A DNA stretch of 39,640 bases. Source: Actinomycetota bacterium. Its GTDB lineage: Bacteria > Actinomycetota > Thermoleophilia > BMS3ABIN01. Every line of letters starts with the position of its first letter. Position 1 is the stretch's first letter. The position numbers and the translations under genes are program-made. Under the pieces are notes generated by a model. The model saw only the letters and a list, made by a program, of their open reading frames with translations. It made no database searches and was not told where the DNA came from. Below are positions 17,597 to 26,549 of the stretch, piece after piece. The stretch covers positions 1 through 39,640 of the forward strand of contig JAMDDD010000029.1 in assembly GCA_023489275.1 (NCBI GenBank). Reading direction: 5' to 3'.

Positions 17597-18942
17597 TTCA
17601 AATCCCTCCAGGCCTGGTAAAAATCCTTGATCAGCGAGCGGACAGGAACCTGTGAGCGAAACAGCCTCGCCAGCAGGCGCTCCTTATCAGCCTTGCTCAT
17701 ATTGTCAACGGTGAGAAACTCGCGGGCCAGCGACGCCAGCAGCTCCGGATAAAGACCAAACAGGTGCTGATGCGAAGAAAGAAAATTCGTGGCGCTGCTG
17801 TACTTTCGCAGGTCCTTGAGGACGAGGCTGTTTTCCAGCATGGTGCGGTAGCGCCCCAGCGCCGCCGCGTCGAAGCGGCCCTCCTCGCGGCAGGAGAGTA
17901 CGGTCTGGGCCGCCATCTGGCCCGACAGCAGCGCCAGGTTGGCGCCCTCGCTGTTGATGGCGTTGACCATGCCGGCGGCGTCGCCGGCCACGAGGACACC
18001 GTCCCCGAAAAGCCTTGGCATGTAACGGTACCCTCCTTCGGGAATCAGATGGGCCGAGTACTCGCGCAGGCCCGCTCCCTGGATCAGCCGGCGGACCTGC
18101 GGCTGCTGCTTGAAGTTGTCCAGCAGGGAATAAGCCTCGCGGGTGCTGCCGACGAGGCTGTCCAGCAGAACCCCGACGCCCACCGAGATCGTGTCGCGGT
18201 TGGTGTAGATGAAGCCGGTGCCGGGCAGCCCGCCGGTGGTCTCGCCGATGATTTCAATAGCGGCGCCGGCGCCCCGGTCCAGGTCGAAACGGTCCTCGAT
18301 CCGGTCGCGGGGAAGGGCCAGCACCTCCTTTACCGCGAGCGCCATCGTCTCTGCCTTGGGCGGACCGGCAGCCAGCCCCGCGGCTTCGGCGAGGAAGTGG
18401 TTGACCCCTTCGGCAATAATGACAACATCGGCCTCCAGGTCGCCGCCGGGACGTCCGGTGCGGACGCCAACAACGCGGCCGTCCTCCCAAAGCAGGCTTT
18501 CCACGAGGGTTTCCGGGATCATCCAGGCGCCCGCCTCGGCGGCGCGCCGGGACAGCCATTTATCGAAGCGTGAGCGATAGACGGTGAATGAATTGTATGG
18601 CTCCGCGCCAAAATCAGTTGACTCAAAGGAAACCTTCATCGCCGAATCGCCGGTCGCCAGCCACATGTCGCGCCGGGTGACATGACGCTCCAGCGGGGCT
18701 TCATGCCAGAAATTTGGAAAGACTTTTGCCGTCGGCTGCGAGAAGATGAGGCCACCCATCATGTTCTTGCTCCCGCACCAGTCACCCCGCTCCAGGCAGG
18801 CGACATCCACGCCCGCGCCGGCGAGCGTGTACGTAGCGGCAAGTCCGGCCGGACCGCCGCCGACGACGATGGCGCCAAAGCGGGAAGGCGCGGGCCGCCG
18901 TTTGCCGTCTCCGCCGGCGGGGTGAACTTGAGATCCGTTCAT
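17593..18942 (-). CDS. fixC: FixC, ETF-quinone oxidoreductase-like flavoprotein
   Basis: AIVVGGGPAGLAATYTLAGAGVDVACLERGDWCGSKNMMGGL...VLVAGDAAGMVNAINSEGANLAL. Confidence 0.93.
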   Translation of the reverse strand: MNGSQVHPAGGDGKRRPAPSRFGAIVVGGGPAGLAATYTLAGAGVDVACLERGDWCGSKNMMGGLIFSQPTAKVFPNFWHEAPLERHVTRRDMWLATGDSAMKVSFESTDFGAEPYNSFTVYRSRFDKWLSRRAAEAGAWMIPETLVESLLWEDGRVVGVRTGRPGGDLEADVVIIAEGVNHFLAEAAGLAAGPPKAETMALAVKEVLALPRDRIEDRFDLDRGAGAAIEIIGETTGGLPGTGFIYTNRDTISVGVGVLLDSLVGSTREAYSLLDNFKQQPQVRRLIQGAGLREYSAHLIPEGGYRYMPRLFGDGVLVAGDAAGMVNAINSEGANLALLSGQMAAQTVLSCREEGRFDAAALGRYRTMLENSLVLKDLRKYSSATNFLSSHQHLFGLYPELLASLAREFLTVDNMSKADKERLLARLFRSQVPVRSLIKDFYQAWRDLK

Positions 18943-20102
18943 TCTGATTCCCCCCCGGTTCCGGCTTCCATCCGCATGGCGCCGCCCTGCTTGAGCAGGG
19001 CCGGGCTCGCTGCAGCGCCGGCAGCCAGCTTTCTCTGTCTCACTTCCCCGATCATCGCCGGCATGACCTCAAAGAGATCGCCGACAATGCCGTAATCGGC
19101 CACTTCGAAGATGGGCGCTTCGGGATCGTTGTTAATCGCCACGATGACGTCAGACTCCTGCATCCCCGCCAGGTGCTGAACAGCCCCGGAAATGCCAACC
19201 GCAAAATAGAGGACAGGCCTCACCGTCTGACCGGTCTGACCGACCTGGCGGTGCTGGGATATCCAGCCGGCATCGACGGCGCCACGCGATGCTCCCACTT
19301 CCCCACCGAGCTCCGCCGCCAGCTCTTCCAGCAGCGCAAAGTTGCGCCCGGCCTTCAGGCCCCTGCCACCGGCGACAATTACCTTTGCTCCCTTGAGCGT
19401 CACCCCGGTGTCCGGATTGGGAACAAACTGAAGCTGCTTTACGGCCGTGGCGGTCGCTTTTATGTGCGGCTTCAGGACTACCGTCTCCCCCGAGACCCCT
19501 TCGACAGGCTGCGGCGCCGTAAATACTCCCGGCCTGACCGTCGCGATTTGGGGGAGATGATGGGGGGTAATTATCGTGGCCATGACGTTGCCGCCAAAGG
19601 CGGGCCGTGTTTGTCGGAGCAACTTTTTTGTGGTATCAATATCAAGCCGCGTGCAATCGGCTGTCAGCCCGGTTTCCAGCTCTGTGGCCGCAGCCGAGGC
19701 GAGATCGCGGCCGCGCGTAGTCGCCCCCAGCAGGATGATCTGGGGGGTGAATTTTTCCGCCAGTTCGACCAGGGCCTGACAGTGCGGGTCAGCGGTGTAA
19801 GGCTCCAGATCCGGATGTTCCACCAGATACGCGACTTCCGCTCCGGATGAGAAAGCAGCACTGGAAAGCTGGCGGCCGGCTGATCCAAGAATGACGGCGG
19901 CGGGCCTGGCTCCCAGCTTCCGGGCCAGCGCCGCCGCCTCTCCCATCAGCTCCCAGGATACCGGTTCAGCGCGCCCGCCTTCCTGTTCGATGACCACCCA
20001 GACCTCCCCCGGCCCAACCGGCATCCCGCTCTTCCGGCTTTGATCTGTTTGCTCGGTTGAAATATTTTTCTTCTCGCTGCCTTTAACCACGACTGCCGCC
20101 AA
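18939..20102 (-). CDS. fixB: FixB, electron transfer flavoprotein alpha subunit
   Basis: AKVIVAGGRGLKAGRNFALLEELAAELGGEVGASRGAVDAGWISQHRQVGQTGQTVRPVLYFAVGISGAVQHLAGM. Confidence 0.95.
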   Translation of the reverse strand: MAAVVVKGSEKKNISTEQTDQSRKSGMPVGPGEVWVVIEQEGGRAEPVSWELMGEAAALARKLGARPAAVILGSAGRQLSSAAFSSGAEVAYLVEHPDLEPYTADPHCQALVELAEKFTPQIILLGATTRGRDLASAAATELETGLTADCTRLDIDTTKKLLRQTRPAFGGNVMATIITPHHLPQIATVRPGVFTAPQPVEGVSGETVVLKPHIKATATAVKQLQFVPNPDTGVTLKGAKVIVAGGRGLKAGRNFALLEELAAELGGEVGASRGAVDAGWISQHRQVGQTGQTVRPVLYFAVGISGAVQHLAGMQESDVIVAINNDPEAPIFEVADYGIVGDLFEVMPAMIGEVRQRKLAAGAAASPALLKQGGAMRMEAGTGGESE

Positions 20103-20934
20103 TCGTCAGACCGCGCTCAGCCAGCTTGTCAAATAAAGCCGCGGCGATTTCATTGGGAGGCCTGTCCGGTCCGCTCAGCGTCTCCCCGCGCTCGCGCGCC
20201 GGCGGCGCAAACACTTTGCTCACCCGGGTCGGCGACCCTTTCAGACCCAGGCGATCCGGCTCCACCTCCAGGTCAGCCGCGCTCCAGACCTCAACCGGCG
20301 CTTTCGCCGCCCGGAGAAGATCCGGCAAGGCTGCATAGCGGATCGGATTGCAGGCTTCGGTGATCGTCACGGCTACCGGCAGCCGCGCCTCCAGGAGCTC
20401 CCGGCCATCCTCGCGCTGGCGCCAGGCGCGCACGGTGCGCGTTTCCGCCGCCACTTCCAGCAGCGAGCAAACGTAAGTAACCTGGCTCAAATCGAGCCGG
20501 CGCGCCAGCCCCGGACCTACCTGGCCTGTATCGCCGTCAATCGACTGCTTGCCGCAAAACACCATGTCAACTCCGGCGCCGCCGGCGGCTATGAGTTCGC
20601 CGGCGATCTTCCTGATCGCGGCGGATAGCGTGTAGGTGGTCGCCAGCGTGTCGGCGCCGGCAAAGGCCCGGTCGGAAAGAAGCACCGCCCGGTCGATGCC
20701 ATAGCCAAGGACTTTTCTCAGCGCCTCGTCCGCCTGGGGCGGGCCCATGGAAAGCGCGGTAATGGTGCCGCCGTGACTGTCCCTTACCTTGAGCGCCGCT
20801 TCCAGGGCATAAAGATCGTACGGATTGATTACAGACGGAATCCCCTGCCGGATGAGACTGCCGGAATCGGGATCGATCCTGACCTGGGTGGTGTCGGGCA
20901 CCTGCTTTATGCAAACAACCGAGTTAATCCGCAA
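20083..20934 (-). CDS. fixA: FixA, electron transfer flavoprotein beta subunit
   Basis: VVCIKQVPDTTQVRIDPDSGSLIRQGIPSVINPYDLYALEAAL...DMVFCGKQSIDGDTGQVGPGLA. Confidence 0.95.
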   Translation of the reverse strand: MRINSVVCIKQVPDTTQVRIDPDSGSLIRQGIPSVINPYDLYALEAALKVRDSHGGTITALSMGPPQADEALRKVLGYGIDRAVLLSDRAFAGADTLATTYTLSAAIRKIAGELIAAGGAGVDMVFCGKQSIDGDTGQVGPGLARRLDLSQVTYVCSLLEVAAETRTVRAWRQREDGRELLEARLPVAVTITEACNPIRYAALPDLLRAAKAPVEVWSAADLEVEPDRLGLKGSPTRVSKVFAPPARERGETLSGPDRPPNEIAAALFDKLAERGLTIGGSRG

Positions 20935-20988
20935 CTGCCGCCTCCTGCTTCTTCATCCTGCTTCTTCGGCTGCCTGCGCCGTTAACAC

Positions 20989-21234
20989 CTACGCGCCCGC
21001 CCGCGACAAGGGACAGCGGTCAGGATCTCCTTTCATGCACACCTCTAACTCGCGGTACGTCAACAGGGAGGCGTGCTTTCCCCGGCAGCAGACAAACCTG
21101 CCGCAATAATTGAGAAGATAATCAGGACCCTTTTTGCCGGGACCTTTGCCGGGACCCCGGCGGGCCCAGAAAAAGGGGCAGCCGCTCGCGGGCCTGGCCG
21201 CGGAAGTTTTCATGCCGCTGGCGCTTGTTTTCAT
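20989..21234 (-). CDS. Small cysteine-rich protein, unknown
   Basis: 81 aa with CPFFW...YLLNYCGRFVCCRG...EVCMKGDPDRCPLS spacing; immediately upstream of fixA on the same strand. Confidence 0.4.
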   Translation of the reverse strand: MKTSASGMKTSAARPASGCPFFWARRGPGKGPGKKGPDYLLNYCGRFVCCRGKHASLLTYRELEVCMKGDPDRCPLSRAGA

Positions 21235-21297
21235 TTAAGCACCCCCAAACGCTCTCCGGGCAGTTGAACCCGGACGGCGAAGAAGTCTCCCGGCATC

Positions 21298-21648
21298 TTA
21301 TGCTTCCGCCAATCCTGCCAGAGCCTCTTCCTTGCTTGGAAAGATGTCAAAAACACTGTTTAGACCCGTGATCTGAAAGATCCAGTTGACATTTTCATCG
21401 ACGCTGACCAAGACAAGCTTGCCGCTCTTTGGTTTGAGTCTTTTCACGCCGCCTATCAGCACGCCTAATGCGGAGCTGTCAATGAAATGAACGCCGGACA
21501 TATCAACCATAATCTTAAGACTTCCGTCATCAAGCGCACCCAGAAGCGCTTCCTTTAGCCGCGGAGCCGTATAGAGGTCAAGTTCTCCGGAAACCTCAAT
21601 AATGGCGACTCCATCAGGATTTCTTTCGCTCTTTAGATCAAATTCCAT
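21298..21648 (-). CDS. STAS-domain anti-sigma factor antagonist
   Basis: VAIIEVSGELDLYTAPRLKEALLGAL...IMVDMSGVHFIDSSALGVLIGGVKRL. Confidence 0.93.
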   Translation of the reverse strand: MEFDLKSERNPDGVAIIEVSGELDLYTAPRLKEALLGALDDGSLKIMVDMSGVHFIDSSALGVLIGGVKRLKPKSGKLVLVSVDENVNWIFQITGLNSVFDIFPSKEEALAGLAEA

Positions 21649-21909
21649 ACGTCTCCTCCAACAGGGTTTGAAATGGTTTTATCGTCGCGCCGGTGCATGG
21701 CCTGTTACCTGCATCAGCAAAACATCTTATCAGCTTGGAACGGCCGATGTTGGATATTACGGATTGTATGTTGTATAAACAGCGGAACCGCCGAATATCG
21801 CCATCGTGGTAGCGCCCCGGCGCTGGTTTTAGGATTTTACCTCCGTGGTAATTAAAGTAAACTTCACGGCGAGATCAGGCGAACCGGAACCAAAGGAAAG
21901 GAGAAAGGA

Positions 21910-22110
21910 ATGCGTGTAAGGATTGAGCCCAGGGACGAGTGTCTTGGCGATGCCATTTGTGCTGACGAATGCCCCGAGGTATTCGTGATAAACGATGAGG
22001 ACGGCCTCGCCATGGTGATAAAGGAGTCCCCTGACGAAAGCCTGAGGGAAGCCGTGCAAAGCGCTGCCGATGAATGCCCGGCAGAGATAATTATCATCGA
22101 AGAGGACTGA
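21910..22110 (+). CDS. Single-cluster ferredoxin with Asp at the second ligand position
   Basis: 66 aa; ECLGDAICADECPEVFVINDEDGLA...DECPAEIIIIEED (C-x2-D-x2-C-x3-CP); SD ggagaaagga. Confidence 0.9.
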   Translation: MRVRIEPRDECLGDAICADECPEVFVINDEDGLAMVIKESPDESLREAVQSAADECPAEIIIIEED

Positions 22111-22164
22111 GTCTGTCTTTTTCGAAACGGGCTTAGCGCCGGCGGCACAATCAAAGGGGAAGGA

Positions 22165-22560
22165 ATGCGCCATACCGGTGACAGGAAAGAAGCTGCCTTG
22201 CTGGCCCTGGTGCTGGCGGCGATGGCGCTGGCTTTATCCGCCTGCGGGACGAGCTACGGCAACGGCGGAAGCTCAAGCACAGGCGGGGCCGCGAAGACCA
22301 CCGGCCATGCGGCCAGCGTATCGATGACGAATTATGCCTTTCATCCCGCCAATCTAACCGTCTCCAGAGGAACCACTGTGACCTGGTCCAACGGCACGAA
22401 CATCGTTCATACCGTGACGGCTGACAGCGGGGCGTTTGATTCGGGCAACGTGAATCCTGGAAAGTCTTTCAGTTACACGTTTGATCAGGCGGGCACATTT
22501 CCGTATCATTGCACCTATCATGTGGCACTGGGTATGCGCGGGACCGTCACGGTCAAATAA
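22165..22560 (+). CDS. Plastocyanin/amicyanin-like blue copper lipoprotein
   Basis: Lipobox LSACG; VSMTNYAFHPANLTVSRGTTVTWSNGTNIVHTV...YHCTYHVALGMRGTV type-1 Cu ligands. Confidence 0.9.
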   Translation: MRHTGDRKEAALLALVLAAMALALSACGTSYGNGGSSSTGGAAKTTGHAASVSMTNYAFHPANLTVSRGTTVTWSNGTNIVHTVTADSGAFDSGNVNPGKSFSYTFDQAGTFPYHCTYHVALGMRGTVTVK

Positions 22561-22578
22561 TCCAGTCTTTGGGGAAAT

Positions 22579-22607
22579 CGTCGGGGCGGCTGAAGGCCGC
22601 CCCGACG
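22579..22607. terminator. Strong 12-bp hairpin CGTCGGGGCGGC-TGAAG-GCCGCCCCGACG
   Basis: Perfect inverted repeat 19 nt after the cupredoxin stop; no clear T-tract on +. Confidence 0.5.
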
Positions 22608-22660
22608 CCAAAATCAGATGCCTCTGACCATGACGCAAATTAAAATGATTATCAACGGGG

Positions 22661-23866
22661 GTGACAGAAAAAACTGTCAAAATATACACCACGCCCGGCT
22701 GACCTTTCTGCCGCCGTCTTAAGGCTCTCTTCCGTGAAAAGGGAATCGACTACGAAGAAATAGACGTGTCCAAGGACCTGATGGCCCTGGAGGAGATGCG
22801 GCGGCTGACGGGCCGGAATGCGGTGCCCCAGGTTTTCATCGGCGATGATTATATCGGTGGTTATGAGGATTTCCTCGTCCTGGACGCCAAAGGCGAGATT
22901 GACGCCAGGCTCGGCCGCAAACGAAAACCGGCGCCGGCGAAGGTGGAAATTCAGGATCTGCTGATTATCGGCGCCGGGCCCGCCGGCATGACCGCCGCTG
23001 TTTACGCCGCCCGCAAGCGATTAAGCACGGTTATTATATCTGATCAATTAGGGGGACAGCCGGCGCTGACAGCCACTATCGAGAATTACATGGGCTATCA
23101 GTTCATCACCGGGCCTGAGCTGATGGCAAAGTTCGAGGAACAAACCCGCCACTATCCTGGCGTGGCGCTGGCCGAGGGCGAAGAAGTCGTCCGCCTCGAG
23201 CTGGCCGGCCGGATGAAAAAAGCAATCACCGAGTCCGGCAAAATCTTCACGGGGCGGGCGGCGATCATCGCCTCCGGCAAACGCTCACGCACGCTCAACG
23301 TGCCCGGGGAGCACGAATACACCGGACGGGGAGTAAGTTACTGCGCCACTTGCGATGCGCCGCTGTACGCGGGCGAGAGCGTCCTCGTCGCCGGCGGCGG
23401 CAATTCCGCATTGGAGGCGGCGCTGGAGCTTGCCGCCCTCTGCCCCGCAGTCCACCTTGTATCGCTCTCAGAACCAACGGGGGATGAAATCCTGCTGGGA
23501 AAGGTCAGGGCAGAGACCCGCATTCTTAAGCATCTTATGTGGCGGTTGTCAGAGATTAAAGGGGACGGCAAGGAAGTGACGGCCGCCGGTATTACATCAG
23601 CTGATGGGGCCGGGCGGGAGGAGATACCGGTAAAAGCGGTCTTCGTTGAGATCGGCCTGCATCCCAATTCCGCTTTTGCCATTGATCTGGTCCGGCTCAA
23701 CCGCGCCGGCGAGATTGAGGTTGACAGTGGCTGCCGCACCGGTGTGCCCGGCATTTTTGCGGCGGGGGACGTTACCCAGGTACGCGACAAGCAGATCATC
23801 GTTGCCGCCGGCGAGGGAGCCAAGGCGGCGTTATCGGCTTATGAGTACCTGCTGTCGCAAAGGTAG
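22661..23866 (+). CDS. Glutaredoxin-thioredoxin reductase fusion; candidate selenoprotein with in-frame TGA at 22700-22702
   Basis: GTG at 22661: MTEKTVKIYTTPG-(TGA)-PFCRRLKALFREKGIDYEEIDVSKDLMALEEMRRLTGRNAVPQVFIGDDYIGGYEDF then TrxR (GAGPAGMTAAVYAARK, CATCDAPLYAG, GIFAAGDVTQV). TGA replaces the first Cys of the Grx CPFC site; the ORF track begins after it. Confidence 0.8.
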
Positions 23867-24042
23867 CACAAGGATTAAGCCGAAATATACCTATCATGCT
23901 TCCGCCATCACGCAAGGTGCGGCCAGCAGGCAGTTATTCAATGAAGGCTGGAATTTCTGCCCGGATGAATGTCACAAAACAAGAACAAACACAAAAGTGG
24001 CGCCTATGGGGCCCCCTCATTTGACTTTATCATGCTTTACCG

Positions 24043-24076
24043 CAGAATAAATCAAACTTTGGTTTGATTTATTCTG
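24043..24076. repeat. Perfect 15-bp inverted repeat hairpin CAGAATAAATCAAAC-TTTG-GTTTGATTTATTCTG
   Basis: Arms 24043-24057 and 24062-24076; 43 nt upstream of adenine deaminase. Confidence 0.85.
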
Positions 24077-24119
24077 GCCGAACGTCGTAGTTGTAAACCG
24101 GAGTCCGTGACTTTAACCC

Positions 24120-25856
24120 ATGACTGAAACCGACATAAACAGCCGGCAGGAGCTCATCAAGGCCGCCCGCGGACTAATGCCGGCGGACCTGGTTTTCAAG
24201 AACGGCCGGCTGGTGGATGTGCTCTCGGGGAAGATCATTGAAACTGACGTTGCCGTTCACCGCGGGCGGATTGCCGGCATCGGCGATTATGACGGGCGCG
24301 AGACAATCAATCTGGAGGGGCGCTACCTGTGCCCCGGTTTCATCGACGGACACATCCACGTCGAGAGCACCATGCTGACCCCGCCGGAATTTGCCCGCGC
24401 CGTCGTCCCCCTGGGAACGACCGCCGTCATCATCGATCCGCATGAGATCGCCAACGTCCTCGGGCGCGCCGGAATTGACTACATGCTTGAGTCCAGCCGC
24501 GGCCTGCCGGTTACTTTTTACGTGATGCTGCCATCATGCGTGCCTACCTCGGCCATGGAAACCTCAGGCGCCGAGCTGGGCAGCGCCGAGCTCGAGCAAA
24601 TGATTGGGCGCGAGCGGGTAATCGGCATCGCCGAGATGATGAACTATCCCGGCGTGCTGGAGGGCGATCCTGAGGTGCTGGCCAGGATTGCCGCCGCTGG
24701 CGGCCGCCGCGTCGACGGCCATGCTCCCGGCTTGACCGGAAAGGATCTGGCCGCATATGCCGGCGCCGGCATCAGCTCCGACCATGAGTGCGTCACCGCC
24801 GGCGAAGCCCTTGAGAAGCTGAAGCTGGGAATGCACATCCTCGTCAGAGAAGGTTCCACCGCCCGAAACCTGAAGGAGCTTATCACCGCCATCACACCGG
24901 AAAACTCGCGCTGCTTCAGCTTTGCCACCGATGACCGCCATCCCGAGGATCTGATCGGGGAAGGCCATATCGATTACCTGGTGCGCCTGGCTGTCGACGC
25001 GGGCCTGCCGCCGGTCACCGCCATCCAGATGGCCAGCATCAATACGGCGGTTCATTACAGCCTGGGTGATGTGGGCGCGCTCGCGCCCGGGTGCGTCGCC
25101 GACATCCTTGTTCTGGAGGATCTCAGCCAGGTGCGGGCAACGAGAGTTTATCAGCGGGGGCGGCTGGCGGCTAAAGACGGCAAGTCTGTCACTTTTCGGC
25201 ACCCGAAGCAACAACGGCCGGCGCAAGGAGCTGTCACCCGGGACACCATCAACATTGGCGCCGGCAGCATCGACTTTGCCGTTCCGGCGGCAGGCGAGCG
25301 GCTGAAGGCGATCGAGATCGTTCCGGATCAAATCATCACAAAAAAAATAATCATCAAAACAGCAGTCGCAAACGGGTTGGCGGTCGCCGATCCGGAGCGC
25401 GACATTTTGAAACTGGCAGTGATCGAGCGGCACCGGGCCAGCGGCAGCACCGGCCTCGGGTTTGTCAAAGGATTCGGCTTGAAGCGCGGCAGCCTCGCCA
25501 GCTCGGTCGCTCACGATTCTCACAATATCATCAGCGTGGGCGCCGACGACGCGGACATGAAGCTGGCGGTGACAGAACTAAAACGGATGGGGGGCGGTTT
25601 CGCGGTCGCTGCCGGCGGGATGGTCCTGGCAGCGCTGCCGCTGCCGGTGGCGGGCCTCATGTCCGATCAGCCTCTCACGGCAATCGCCACCGCCACGAGC
25701 AAGGTCATCGCCGCTGCGGCAGAGCTCGGATGCCCCCTCCACGACCCATTCATCACCCTGTCTTTTTTGGCTCTGCCGGTAGTCCCGGAACTGAAACTCA
25801 CCGACAAAGGGCTGGTGGACGTCAATGAGTTCCGGATTGTTGAGCTGTTCGAGTAA
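24120..25856 (+). CDS. ade: Adenine deaminase
   Basis: 578 aa; CPGFIDGHIHVESTMLTPPEFARAVVPLGTTAVIIDPHEIANVLG...VAHDSHNIISVGADDADM. Confidence 0.95.
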   Translation: MTETDINSRQELIKAARGLMPADLVFKNGRLVDVLSGKIIETDVAVHRGRIAGIGDYDGRETINLEGRYLCPGFIDGHIHVESTMLTPPEFARAVVPLGTTAVIIDPHEIANVLGRAGIDYMLESSRGLPVTFYVMLPSCVPTSAMETSGAELGSAELEQMIGRERVIGIAEMMNYPGVLEGDPEVLARIAAAGGRRVDGHAPGLTGKDLAAYAGAGISSDHECVTAGEALEKLKLGMHILVREGSTARNLKELITAITPENSRCFSFATDDRHPEDLIGEGHIDYLVRLAVDAGLPPVTAIQMASINTAVHYSLGDVGALAPGCVADILVLEDLSQVRATRVYQRGRLAAKDGKSVTFRHPKQQRPAQGAVTRDTINIGAGSIDFAVPAAGERLKAIEIVPDQIITKKIIIKTAVANGLAVADPERDILKLAVIERHRASGSTGLGFVKGFGLKRGSLASSVAHDSHNIISVGADDADMKLAVTELKRMGGGFAVAAGGMVLAALPLPVAGLMSDQPLTAIATATSKVIAAAAELGCPLHDPFITLSFLALPVVPELKLTDKGLVDVNEFRIVELFE

Positions 25857-26080
25857 ATGTTTCTGACAAACGTCAGGAATAGCTGATACTGCTGCGAGCC
25901 GGTTTGTGAAATCTTGCCGGACGGAACGGCTTTGCTTGAGGCAGCAAGGGCTATTTCTGAAGCGTTTCCGCGGCAGGAAATATCCCCTTGCCGCTCAAGG
26001 GAGAAAAAAGCCGTCCGGCTGGGGACGATAAAATCTGTGAGGGTTGGACGAGATCGTGCCGTAGCAGGGCCAAAGCGGGT

Positions 26081-26443
26081 CTATTCCGCCGCCAGCGCCT
26101 TGCGCACCGCCGCCTTCAGTTCTTTCAACTTCACCGGCTTGGTGAAAAAATCAAACACCTCGCCCTTGATTGCCTCGATGGCGACATCCAGGCTGGCAAA
26201 CGCAGTTACCATGATGACCCTGGTCCGGGGGCTGCTTTCCTTGATCTGGTTCAGAACGTCGAAGCCGTCCATTCCCTTCATCTTCAGATCAGTGATGACG
26301 ACGTCAAACGGATGTTCTTTAAGCCTGGCCAGTCCGGCGCCGGCATCCACGAATGCTTCCACCTCGTAGCCCTCTTCCTCGAGAGAAACCTTGGTCATAT
26401 CGGCCGCGATCTTCTCGTCATCAATAATCATGATCCTGCTCAT
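26081..26443 (-). CDS. Receiver-only response regulator
   Basis: MSRIMIIDDEKIAADMTKVSLEEEGYEVE...DVVITDLKMKGMDGFDVLNQIK...VIMVTAFAS...FTKPVKLKELKAAV; longer start at 26485 possible. Confidence 0.9.
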   Translation of the reverse strand: MSRIMIIDDEKIAADMTKVSLEEEGYEVEAFVDAGAGLARLKEHPFDVVITDLKMKGMDGFDVLNQIKESSPRTRVIMVTAFASLDVAIEAIKGEVFDFFTKPVKLKELKAAVRKALAAE

Positions 26444-26549
26444 AAGCCTCCTTGAGAACGGGCATGCGATATCCGCTGGCCTCACAAAAACAGTGACTTC
26501 CGCAAAAGCGGCGGGGTACCGGTGCGCCGCCGCGGGCCGGCAGCAGCTA

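Noticed and set aside
23867-24119. Purine riboswitch upstream of adenine deaminase
   Set aside because: No recognisable purine-aptamer core (P2/P3 loops, conserved UAUA...AUAUGG); only the perfect 15-bp hairpin stands out
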